Positions 35,536-43,942 of a DNA stretch of 64,000 nucleotides are shown here, in pieces. The DNA is from Fredericiella sp963839515 (GTDB lineage: Bacteria; Chloroflexota; Anaerolineae; Caldilineales; Caldilineaceae): assembly GCA_963839515.1 (NCBI GenBank), contig CAWIVN010000017.1, positions 113,594 through 177,593 on the forward strand, in the 5' to 3' direction. Each line of letters starts with the position of its first letter. Position 1 is the first letter of the stretch. Under the pieces are notes generated by a model. The model saw nothing but the letters and a program-made list of their open reading frames with translations, ran no database searches and was not told where the DNA came from. A program made the translations under genes and the position numbers.

Positions 35536-35912
35536 AAGTTCTCTCACTCCCTCACTTTCTGCAGCCGCAGTGCAAGCTTTTCGCTGATAGCGCTGGCCTT
35601 AAAGACTTCTCCTTGGTGCTGACATGGTAACAATACGGACAAGGCCGCGATTTTCGCAATCATGCCACAATCACGGCAACCTTGCCACCACAAATTCGCG
35701 CTAAGTTCTGAAGGGTCGCCCGCACGCAACCGTACACCATGGAAGCCACAGCCCGGCAAATGGGCCGTGTATTTCAACCCCGGATCGCGGCCGGTGTATA
35801 GTGAACAAAAGCGGTGTTTGACGGACACTGGCGTTTGTTGTGGTGGGCTGGACGGATATGCGGCGACACCGCGTCGCCCCTTCCCGGCACAGACATGGTG
35901 TGCTAGTCAAAG
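35536..35912. other. Divergent intergenic region
   Basis: A 377-bp gap between the secreted-protein gene and a membrane-protein gene. It contains the CA-rich phased motif at 35654-35693 and no convincing gene. Short frames in it lack ribosome sites and recognisable sequence. Confidence 0.5.
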
Positions 35913-36593
35913 ATGTCATCGGCCAAAAAGATCTGGATTCCCCACCGCCCCATCGATATCATACTGTTCCTGCTGCTTGCCTTCCTCTGCTATCAAGCCC
36001 ACCAGCTGACGCGCCATCTCGTCGGCGCCGCCCTGTGCGGCGGCTTTGGGACCATGACGTTCACCGTCGCCACCACGAGGGAGCCCTGTTCACTCCCCAC
36101 CGTCGTAGTACTCTCAGGTCCGGTGTTGACCTACGGCCTCGCCTATCTCGGCGTCGTCCTGCTCCGCTCGCCGCGCGCTGCGCTCTTTGCCTACGGCCTG
36201 ATTTTTGCCAGCTTCAGCCACCTGCGCTTCATCCAAAACCTGACCGGCCGCGGCGACGAGTTGATCCTCGCGCGCCAATGGTTTGGCGTAACCAACCCCG
36301 CCGTCGTCGCCGCCATCGTATTTCTGATCGGCCTGCCCCCCGTCATCGCCGCCTTCCGCGTCATTGCCAACCAGCGGCGCGGGCGCGTCTTCGCCGCCTC
36401 GCTGCTCCTCCCGCTCCCTGTGCTTATCGTCCTGCTCTTCGGCAGCGCGTTCTTGTTTGAGAAAAGCAAAGTAGGCGAGGGCTTCGGCTCATTTTTGGGT
36501 ATATCGGCGATCGTTCTGGTAATCGACCTGTCAGCATTTGCGCTGTTCATCGCCCTCGCACGTCGCCAGCTCAGGCGATCGGCAGAGGCATAA
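35913..36593 (+). CDS. Polytopic membrane protein of unknown function
   Basis: A 226-residue protein with about six membrane helices (near residues 16-34, 62-84, 88-106, 126-147, 158-178 and 190-215) and a basic C-terminus (ARRQLRRSAEA). No motif is recognised. No clear ribosome site precedes the ATG, so the start could be a little downstream. It converges on a methyltransferase gene with a run of short tandem repeats between them. Confidence 0.6.
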   Translation: MSSAKKIWIPHRPIDIILFLLLAFLCYQAHQLTRHLVGAALCGGFGTMTFTVATTREPCSLPTVVVLSGPVLTYGLAYLGVVLLRSPRAALFAYGLIFASFSHLRFIQNLTGRGDELILARQWFGVTNPAVVAAIVFLIGLPPVIAAFRVIANQRRGRVFAASLLLPLPVLIVLLFGSAFLFEKSKVGEGFGSFLGISAIVLVIDLSAFALFIALARRQLRRSAEA

Positions 36594-36614
36594 ACACGAT
36601 AGGCCGCGGATCCT

Positions 36615-36705
36615 CGGCAGACACCTCCTGGAAGTCGGCAGACACCTCCTGGAAGTGGGTACCTCCTGGAAGTGGGTACCTCCAGGAGGTGGGTACCTCC
36701 TGGCA
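36615..36705. repeat. Five tandem 17-20 bp units with core ACCTCCTGG
   Basis: Core ACCTCCTGG or ACCTCCAGG begins at 36623, 36643, 36661, 36678 and 36695. The fourth unit forms a perfect palindrome ACCTCCAGGAGGT, and GGTACC recurs in units three to five. It lies between convergent genes and may act as a transcript-end hairpin or be a slippage-prone minisatellite. Confidence 0.7.
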
Positions 36706-36863
36706 CATCCTGCAGGCGCTGGGGCCAGGAACCCCACACCGTTCGGCCCCGCGTGCGTGGCTCGCCCCACGCCACCTTGCCTGCCCGCACCTCGCCGGGG
36801 CGAGCCTCGCACGGTCCCTACGTCCGCAGCCGCCAAATCCCCACAACTTTCCCCCCCAACCTC

Positions 36864-37691
36864 TCATGTCTTAAAAACCTGGCCAGGGACGCGGCCGCGG
36901 AACATCGAGTAGGTGAAAAAGGCATAATAATCAGGCAGATCCAGAACAAAGTCAGGGGACTCCGGCCGGCACAGACGCTCGTACTCGGCCCTGTCTTCCG
37001 CCGCTGCGAAGGGGTGTGGCTCTCCCCACAGCATGGAAAACAGCGAAATCAGCGCAGCCCGGATGCCGGCGCTCAAGGGTGCTTGCACGTCGCCCACAAA
37101 AGTCCGTCCCTCCGCATCCTCGAGACCCACCTCCCGCAACCAGTGCAGACCGCGCAGGAACTGCGCCTGTGGCGGCCAGCCGCCGACATAAGGCGCATAT
37201 GCCGAACAGTTGGCGTTCAGCCTGGCCTCTACCAGGGGATACCCCGGCAGCAGGGTTTGCGCCGACCAGGCCAGGACCGCCACGGTGCCGCCGGGCTTCA
37301 CCACGCGCACGAGTTCCCGCAGTGCGGGCAGCCAATCGCCGGCAGGGTACCCCACACAGTCGACACTCCAAGCCCAATCAAAGGTATCGTCGTCAAACGG
37401 CAGCTCGGCCACATCGCCTGCTCGCCACGAAATCCGTTCCGACAACCCGCGCGCCAGCACCATCTCTTCGGCGTAGCGCAGCAGCTCCGGCAAGAGATCG
37501 AGCCCGGTGACATGCCCTTGCGGACCGACCGCCTCTGCCAGCAGCAAGGCCTGCAGGCCGACGCCGCAGCCCGCGTCCAGCCCGCCGCTCCCCTGCGGCA
37601 GCTGCAGCGACTGCACAATAGAACGCAGCAGCGGCTCGCGCAACGGATTAGATTCAACCAGCCTCTGGATGTACGTTTGTATGTCAGCCAT
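36864..37691 (-). CDS. SAM-dependent methyltransferase
   Basis: A 275-residue class I methyltransferase. Motif I LDAGCGVGLQALLLA at about residue 38, the acidic ribose-binding residue in VTGLDLLPELL, ELPFDDDTFDWAWSVD as motif II and LREVGLEDAEGRTF near motif III. This is the Methyltransf_11/UbiE-like group. ATG 37691 has GAGGAG upstream; the frame to 37925 adds 78 residues without homology. It is divergent from a second methyltransferase. Substrate unknown. Confidence 0.87.
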   Translation of the reverse strand: MADIQTYIQRLVESNPLREPLLRSIVQSLQLPQGSGGLDAGCGVGLQALLLAEAVGPQGHVTGLDLLPELLRYAEEMVLARGLSERISWRAGDVAELPFDDDTFDWAWSVDCVGYPAGDWLPALRELVRVVKPGGTVAVLAWSAQTLLPGYPLVEARLNANCSAYAPYVGGWPPQAQFLRGLHWLREVGLEDAEGRTFVGDVQAPLSAGIRAALISLFSMLWGEPHPFAAAEDRAEYERLCRPESPDFVLDLPDYYAFFTYSMFRGRVPGQVFKT

Positions 37692-37889
37692 GTTCTCCTC
37701 ACCCGCTGGACAATTGTCGCCGAAGCAGTAAACATGACACCCTGCAACCCAATTCATCGCCACCATCAATGCAGTACACACCGCATTGTACCGCCGGTTA
37801 TGCACAATGCCATGTGAGCATGATAAGCTCAGGGCATAACGAAAACAGGTTGTCCGAGTGATCGGCCGTACGGCAAGCAGTGAGGCATC

Positions 37890-38708
37890 ATGACCGGTAG
37901 CATGGCTAGACAGGAGTACGTACACGGCTATTCAGGCAGGGAGCATGAACGTCTGCTCGACCAGGCGCAAACGCTCACGGCGCTGCTGCACGACGACACA
38001 CGCTATCCGGCCGGCTGCCACGTTTTGGAAGCCGGCTGCGGGGTGGGCGCACAAACGATTATCCTGGCGCGCAACAGCCCGGAGGCATGCTTCACCTCAG
38101 TCGATATTTCTCCCGTATCCATTGAGGCGGCACGCGCCGCCAGCGCGCAATGTGGGCTAACGAACGTGGCCTTTCGCCAGGCCGATATTTTCCGTCTGCC
38201 CTTTGCGGCGCATACCTTTGACCACATTTTCGTTTGCTTTGTTTTGGAACATCTTCAACAACCACTTGCCGCGCTGCAGCAGCTGCAGGTAGTTTTGAAG
38301 CCAGGCGGTACGCTCACCGTGATCGAGGGGGACAATGGGTCCGCCTATTTTTATCCGGCGAGCCGCTATGCCCAGCAAACGATCGACTGCCTGGTAGAGA
38401 TTCAAGCGCGCATGGGCGGCAATGCGTTGATCGGGCGGCAGCTCTATCCTCTGCTGGCGCGCGCAGGATTCCGGAACATTCGCGTGATGCCCCGCCAGGT
38501 CTATGCCGATGCGAGCAGGCCGGAATGGGTTGCAGGATTTACCAAGAACACCTTTGCCGCCATGATCGCGGGGGCAAAGGACCAGGCCATCGCCCAAGGC
38601 TTGATCGATCTCGAGAGCTGGGAGCAAGGCATTGCCGATCTGTACGCCACCGCAGGGGAAGATGGTACGTTCAGCTACACCTTTTTCAAAGGGGTTGCAG
38701 TCAAGTAA
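37890..38708 (+). CDS. SAM-dependent methyltransferase
   Basis: A 272-residue class I methyltransferase. Motif I LEAGCGVGAQTIILA at about residue 46, FTSVDISPVSIEAARA as motif with the acidic residue, RLPFAAHTFDHIFVCFVLEHL and LKPGGTLTVIEGD follow in the expected order. The C-terminal 100 residues form a helical substrate lid (QLYPLLARAGF). It is divergent from the preceding methyltransferase with about 200 bases between, but the two differ in sequence, so a recent duplication is unlikely. Substrate unknown. Confidence 0.87.
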   Translation: MTGSMARQEYVHGYSGREHERLLDQAQTLTALLHDDTRYPAGCHVLEAGCGVGAQTIILARNSPEACFTSVDISPVSIEAARAASAQCGLTNVAFRQADIFRLPFAAHTFDHIFVCFVLEHLQQPLAALQQLQVVLKPGGTLTVIEGDNGSAYFYPASRYAQQTIDCLVEIQARMGGNALIGRQLYPLLARAGFRNIRVMPRQVYADASRPEWVAGFTKNTFAAMIAGAKDQAIAQGLIDLESWEQGIADLYATAGEDGTFSYTFFKGVAVK

Positions 38709-38756
38709 CGGCACCCCCGCCGGCTGGCAGGACACACACCTTTGGTCAAAGCGTAG

Positions 38757-38800
38757 CCCGCACGCCCTCGTGCGGGTTGCCGGGCACGCCCTCGTGCCCG
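38757..38800. repeat. Twin hairpins with identical CCCT loops
   Basis: Two adjacent perfect 8-bp stems: CCCGCACG-CCCT-CGTGCGGG (38757-38776) and CGGGCACG-CCCT-CGTGCCCG (38781-38800). They lie 49 bases after the methyltransferase stop with no T-run. The stems differ but share the core ACGCCCTCGT, as in bacterial REP-type sequences. Confidence 0.65.
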
Positions 38801-38963
38801 AGTTCTCCACCCGGCAGCGCAGCAGCTCCGGCGCACGATAGAGGCCCATGAAATCCCCCTCCGGCCCGACCGCCGCTACGCGCAGTCAACATCCGCATAT
38901 TCCCTTGTAACGGCAAACTATCTTTGCTATACTCCCAGCGGTCACCACGCCAAAGGGGGAACC

Positions 38964-39578
38964 ATGTCACTCGTCATACGCGAAGCCGCGCCCGCCGACG
39001 CGCCGGCACTCGCCCACGTGATCGTAACTGCCACCAGGCACACCTTTACCGGCCTCGTACCAGACGTCTACGTAACATGGCTCTCAGTCGACGAGCACGC
39101 CGCCTGCCGCGCCCAGGCCACGGCCGCTGGCCGCGATTTAGCCGCGGTGCTGGTGCAGGCAGAAGAAGACAAAAGTGCCGCAAACTGGCGAAAAAGCTTT
39201 GCGGGTGAACGAGATCCGAATGAGATTCTGCTGGTCGCCGAGCAAGATGGCGCAATCGTGGGTTACGCTCTTGGCAGGCTCACTGCCGGCGACCCGGTCT
39301 ATCGTGCCGAACTGTGCGCCCTCTACATACTACCCGCCCACCACGGTCAAGGAATTGGTCGTCGTCTGGTGCAAGCTGTCGCCCAGCGCCTGGCAATCCA
39401 AGGAATCCACAGCCTGCGCGTCGGCGTCCTGCGCGTCAACCCCAACCGCCCTTTCTACGCCCGCCTCGGCGGCCAATATCTCTACGACCGCGACTACGAA
39501 GAGGGTGGCTTTGTTCAGCCCGAGTGCGTCTACGGCTGGCAGGACACACAAGCCCTGCTCGAAATCGCCGTCACCTAA
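38964..39578 (+). CDS. GNAT-family N-acetyltransferase
   Basis: A 204-residue acetyltransferase. Acetyl-CoA binding region A is visible in LCALYILPAHHGQGIGRRLVQAV (short form: HHGQGIGRRL, the Q/R-x-x-G-x-G/A motif), preceded by the strand DGAIVGYALGRL and followed by LRVGVLRVNPNRPFYARLGG. Start ATG 38964 has AAGGGGGAA upstream. The acceptor is unknown. It stands alone. Confidence 0.88.
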   Translation: MSLVIREAAPADAPALAHVIVTATRHTFTGLVPDVYVTWLSVDEHAACRAQATAAGRDLAAVLVQAEEDKSAANWRKSFAGERDPNEILLVAEQDGAIVGYALGRLTAGDPVYRAELCALYILPAHHGQGIGRRLVQAVAQRLAIQGIHSLRVGVLRVNPNRPFYARLGGQYLYDRDYEEGGFVQPECVYGWQDTQALLEIAVT

Positions 39579-40090
39579 AACCTCTCCAACGCCGCCCGCA
39601 GATCCTGCATCATCTCCGCCGCCAAACAGAAATATCGCGCAAATATCTACCTCAACCCACGACAAACACCGACTGCCGCGGCGATCCAAGCAGGCGGTGG
39701 CGGCAGCAGTAGCTATGTTGGCCGGTAGGGGCAACGTGCTGGTCAATACCATATACTCGTATGGCACGTTCCCAAGGCGGCGGATTCGCTGGCTGCGTTG
39801 GTAGGTGCGCTGTGCGGTCCGTATGAAGGTGCGGCGGTAACCGAACCGCTGTGGCGGCAGCAGCTGAATGTGCTGCGCGGGCTGTACCTGCCGTTTGTGA
39901 CAGGGGTTACCTTGGAGAATACCGCGCAAGCGCTGACGAAGGCCGCGAGTGCTGTTGTCACAGGGTGCCTATTGCCTATAGTATCAGATAGAGATAGAGC
40001 AGGAGGTTGTAGACATCTTGTGGACATTTTGTGGACGGGATTGAAGGATAATCGCAGATAAGCTGTCAAACCGCCTGTACGACGCTCACC
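39579..40090. other. Gene-poor stretch before the nSTAND gene
   Basis: This 512-bp gap holds a decayed fragment (39771-39980) and, closer to the NTPase gene, the direct repeats TTGTGGAC at 40018 and 40029 with GATAAT at 40047-40052, which may be a promoter region. Nothing else is recognisable. Confidence 0.45.
39771..39980 (+). pseudogene. Possible C-terminal remnant of an ADP-ribosylglycohydrolase-like protein
   Basis: In one frame the DNA encodes PKAADSLAALVGALCGPYEG, then EPLWRQQLNVLRGLYLP and LENTAQALTKAA. The pattern D-S/T-x-A-A-x-V-G-A-L-x-G followed by a W-x-x-x-L segment resembles the C-terminal metal-binding region of ADP-ribosylglycohydrolases (normally GxDxD). There is no start and no upstream homology, so if real it is a fragment. 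The match is short and by eye. Confidence 0.3.
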
Positions 40091-43000
40091 ATGAACAGCT
40101 TGGTTCACCGCGGATTCATCATGACTAACTACCAACCAGCCGGCAGCCAAAGCCCACCAGAATTTAGCGCCACAGACAGTCTCATGGCGGGATCGCGGAC
40201 TGGATCCCAGAATTTCGCTGGAGGTAGTGTTACAGGCGGAGATGTCATTGCAGGTGACAAAGTCGCTGGTGACAAGGTTGCCGGTAACAAGATTGTCTAC
40301 ACGGAAGAGGTCACCTACACAGTAGCTGAGCTGACCAATCCGTACATTGGGCTGAGCGCTTTCACCTACTCAGAACGAATACTATACGCCGGCCGCAGCG
40401 ATGCCGTGGCCCGCACCGTGCGTAACTTGACGGATCCAGGCGCCGAGCGCGCCTTGTATTTTGTAACAGGAGCCAGTGGCAGCGGCAAATCCTCCTTTGT
40501 ATTGGCCGGCCTCCTTCCTGCGCTCGAGCAGCACTACGCAGTCTTGCCGCGCCCCGTGCGCTGGGCAGTCTTGCGGCCTTCAAAAAACCCGTTAGCCGGC
40601 CTGGCGCAGGCATTGGCGACACTGGGTCTGCCTGCTGAGCATGCATTTGCGGCGGCCGCCCCCTATTACTCTGCCGCGCCCGGCTCTGTCGCCGCTGGCC
40701 AGGTCAGCCTGTTAGTCATCGATCAGTTTGAGGAGCTCTTCACCCAGTCCGCGCCTGATCAGCGTGAAGCCTTCCTCAACGCGCTGTCCGGACTGCCGCC
40801 ATTTACAGAACTGGCCTTGCACGTGGTCGCCACACTGCGCGCCGATTACCTACCGGATTTGTTTAAGTACAAGATCCTTTACGATGTAGCCAAAGGCGGC
40901 GAGGACCTGCGTGTGATGACGTCAGACGAGTTGGCGTTGGCTATTCGGCGACCACTTGAGACAACCCATCCAACGGAACACAAGCGCTTTGAGGATGGGC
41001 TGCTTGAAAAGCTGGTAGAAGATGCCGCGGGCGATGCTGCATATCTGCCCTTGCTGCAAGTGACGCTTGCGGAGCTTTGGAATGGCGGCAAACTGAAGCT
41101 GAGTGAATACGAAGGTCTGCACACTGCGATCCAAAAGCGTGCCGACCGTGTGCTGAAGATGACCTGTGACGGCAACGGGCGCGAAACTGAACGCAGTGAG
41201 AGTGAGCAGAAAGAGATCATGGCCCTCCTGCTGGACCTGGTTGAGGTGGCGCCGGACGGGGACTTACGGCGGGCATTACGCAGACGACGACGCATGGACG
41301 CCTTGCTCATTGGCCGCAGTGCCGAACGGCGACCCTTGATCGACGAACTCTCGAACAATCGCCTGCTTGTGACCAGCAGCGAATGGGATCCCGAGGCGCA
41401 GTGCGACATACAGACAGTCGACCTTATCCATGAAGCACTCATTACTAACTGGCCGCGGCTGCGGGATGAAATCGCCGGTCAAATCAATCTCCTGCAGCGG
41501 CGGCTTCGTTTTGAGCTCGCCCTGGGCGACTGGAAGGCATCCACGAAGGGCGACCAGTATCTGCTGCGGGGTATACAACTCAAGGAAGCCAAGCGCCTGA
41601 GCCAAGCCAACGACGTCGCGCTACAGTCAGTTGATGGAGCCGACCTCCTGCGCCGTAGTATGGATGCCGAAAACCGGCGTTTGCGCAGGCAGCGCCGCCT
41701 GGCCGTAGCCATCAGCGCTGTCTTGGTGCTGCTGACGGTGGCTGCGCTGTTTGCAGCTGTGTATGCGAATTCTCAGGCTCGCCGCGCCCGTTCTGGTGAA
41801 CTGGCCGCACTGGCAGCAGTAGAGACAGAACACGATCCGGAACTGGGTATCCGATTGGCGCTACAAGCTGTTGCGACAGAAAACACGGATCAGTCCGCAG
41901 CCGCACTGCGCCAGGCGCTGAAAGCGACGAAGGTACGCGCGAGCCTGTCGCACAGCGCAAGTGTCAGTGCCATCGCCTACAGCCCTGACGGCGCCCGCCT
42001 GATCACAGGCGACGACCTCGAGCTGCGTGTCTGGGACACCGTTTCCCATCAACTTGTCGCTACTTGGAGCGGCCACCATGCCTTTACCAGCCGAATCGCC
42101 TATCATCCGCAAGGCGTGCAAGTGGCGACGGCCAATGCCAACCGGGACAGCAACGGCGACTCCACCGGCTTCGTCATCCGGCTTTGGGATCCACGCAACG
42201 GCGAGGTTCAGCAGACTCTTAACGGCCACAAGGGCCCAATAGCGGGCCTGGATTACAGCCCGGACGGAAGCCGGCTTGCGTCGGCCAGTTCTGACGGTAC
42301 AGCCCGCGTGTGGGACCTGCGCACCGGAGAAAGCCTCAGCTTGTCTGTGTCGGGTGCAGCATGGGACGTAGCCTTTAGCCCGGATGGACGAGTGTTGGCC
42401 ACAGCCAGCAACGCCGGCGAAGCCAAACTTTGGGATTTGGAGTCGGGACGCGTTCTCACAACGTTCGAAAGCCAGCTACCTATATTTGCGGTGGCCTACA
42501 GCCCGGATGGGAGTCTGTTGGCGACGGCCGGCAATGACCAGCTTGTCAAGCTGTGGCGGCTTGGCGATGAGAAACGAGCACCCATCGTGCTCCGAGGTCA
42601 CACAAATGGCGTGATGGACATCGACTTTAGCCCGGACGGCAAGCGACTTGTCTCAGCCGGGCTCGACAATACGGCGTATATCTGGGATGTGTCTAATCTC
42701 GACGCCGGCGTGCCTGTCGTACAGAAGCTCAGGGGCCATCAAGGCGCGCTGTGGATTGCGCAGTATAACTCCGCAGGCGATCAACTGGCCACGGGGGCAA
42801 GCGACCGTACAGTGCGCATCTGGTCGGTCGGGGCACACGGCGACCCGATCAATGCTCTTGCCTTTGGCCCCGCGACGGGAGGCTTGCTGGTGACGGCCGG
42901 CCTCGATAATACGGCTCGTGTCTGGCGCTTTGAGGCGGGAGTACTGTCTCTGATGCACACATTGCCCCACGACGGCGTTGTGCGTGAGGCAGTGTTCAGC

Positions 43001-43825
43001 CCCGACGGCAAAATCGTCGCCACAGGGAGCGGCGACAACAGCGCTCGTCTCTGGGACGCGCAGACCGGACGCCTGTTGCGCTCGCTTACAGGGCACACGG
43101 GCGAGGTCAAGAGCATTGCCTTCAGCCCAGATGGCAGACTGATCGCCACAGCGGGCGACGATCAGACGACGAGGATTTGGGATGTGGCGTCAGGAGCACA
43201 GTGGTCTGCGCCGTTGGGGCATAACAGCGGTGTGAACGACGCTGTTTTCAGCCCGGACGGCGCATACGTTGCCACAGCGAGCAACGCCACGGCCGACGGC
43301 GGACCTGGGCAGGCCAGATTGTGGAGCGTTGCGGATGGCAGCTCGATAGTCCTGGCCGAGGATCAGGGAGACTTGGATCGGGTTGCCTTCAGTCCTGATG
43401 GCGCCCGGCTGGCGTTCACTGGGAGCAGCCACACCCTCGCCTTATGGGATGTCGTTGCCGGCAGCGCCGTCTACACGTTGACCGAACACTTCGATCGCGT
43501 CTACGGCCTGGCCTTTGACGAAACAGGGCAGCGGCTGGTCACGACTGGGAATGACGGTCGCGTGCTCATACATGATGCTGCGACGGGAGAGTTGCAGCAG
43601 GAACTGCCGCGCTTCAACTTCGAGGTCACGGGTGTGGACTTTAGCCCGGATGGCAAGTACTTAGTCATGGCCGGCCGAGATGGAGTTGTCTACGTCGAGG
43701 CGCTAACAAGTGGCGACTTGCAGCAGCAGGCGTTGAGGGCATTGACGCGCTGGTGGCAGCCGGGAGAATGCGAACAGCTGCTACAAGCGGAGTGCCCGGC
43801 GAAGCCTCCTGTGAGCCCGCCGTGA
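40091..43825 (+). CDS. nSTAND1-type NTPase with transmembrane helix and WD40 propeller
   Basis: A 1244-residue signal-transduction ATPase. N-terminal GGSVTGG-DVIAGDKVAGDKVAGN repeat at residues 44-67, in short form GDKVAGDKV. P-loop GASGSGKSS at 127-135, Walker B LLVIDQFEEL at 207-216 and the LIHEALI-x-x-WPRL sensor region near 450 are typical of nSTAND1 NTPases. A single membrane helix lies at about 537-560 (LAVAISAVLVLLTVAALFAA). About 14 WD40 units follow to the end, most with FSPDG and RLWD. Such proteins sense ligands with the propeller and trigger a linked effector. Start may be ATG 40121. Divergent partners nearby share the GDKV repeat. Confidence 0.88.
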   Translation: MNSLVHRGFIMTNYQPAGSQSPPEFSATDSLMAGSRTGSQNFAGGSVTGGDVIAGDKVAGDKVAGNKIVYTEEVTYTVAELTNPYIGLSAFTYSERILYAGRSDAVARTVRNLTDPGAERALYFVTGASGSGKSSFVLAGLLPALEQHYAVLPRPVRWAVLRPSKNPLAGLAQALATLGLPAEHAFAAAAPYYSAAPGSVAAGQVSLLVIDQFEELFTQSAPDQREAFLNALSGLPPFTELALHVVATLRADYLPDLFKYKILYDVAKGGEDLRVMTSDELALAIRRPLETTHPTEHKRFEDGLLEKLVEDAAGDAAYLPLLQVTLAELWNGGKLKLSEYEGLHTAIQKRADRVLKMTCDGNGRETERSESEQKEIMALLLDLVEVAPDGDLRRALRRRRRMDALLIGRSAERRPLIDELSNNRLLVTSSEWDPEAQCDIQTVDLIHEALITNWPRLRDEIAGQINLLQRRLRFELALGDWKASTKGDQYLLRGIQLKEAKRLSQANDVALQSVDGADLLRRSMDAENRRLRRQRRLAVAISAVLVLLTVAALFAAVYANSQARRARSGELAALAAVETEHDPELGIRLALQAVATENTDQSAAALRQALKATKVRASLSHSASVSAIAYSPDGARLITGDDLELRVWDTVSHQLVATWSGHHAFTSRIAYHPQGVQVATANANRDSNGDSTGFVIRLWDPRNGEVQQTLNGHKGPIAGLDYSPDGSRLASASSDGTARVWDLRTGESLSLSVSGAAWDVAFSPDGRVLATASNAGEAKLWDLESGRVLTTFESQLPIFAVAYSPDGSLLATAGNDQLVKLWRLGDEKRAPIVLRGHTNGVMDIDFSPDGKRLVSAGLDNTAYIWDVSNLDAGVPVVQKLRGHQGALWIAQYNSAGDQLATGASDRTVRIWSVGAHGDPINALAFGPATGGLLVTAGLDNTARVWRFEAGVLSLMHTLPHDGVVREAVFSPDGKIVATGSGDNSARLWDAQTGRLLRSLTGHTGEVKSIAFSPDGRLIATAGDDQTTRIWDVASGAQWSAPLGHNSGVNDAVFSPDGAYVATASNATADGGPGQARLWSVADGSSIVLAEDQGDLDRVAFSPDGARLAFTGSSHTLALWDVVAGSAVYTLTEHFDRVYGLAFDETGQRLVTTGNDGRVLIHDAATGELQQELPRFNFEVTGVDFSPDGKYLVMAGRDGVVYVEALTSGDLQQQALRALTRWWQPGECEQLLQAECPAKPPVSPP

Positions 43826-43942
43826 TGGACATGGACAAATGGCGCCGGTCAAAAAGTGAACTCGGCGAGAACACTGACCGCCGCACACAGCAGAAATTCG
43901 GAGTTACTGCATGCGGCTCAAAGCCGAAAGGAGTAAGCCAAC

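Noticed and set aside
37692..37925. Longer N-terminus for the minus-strand methyltransferase
   Set aside because: It overlaps the start of the divergent methyltransferase, has no homology, and GAGGAG precedes the ATG at 37691.
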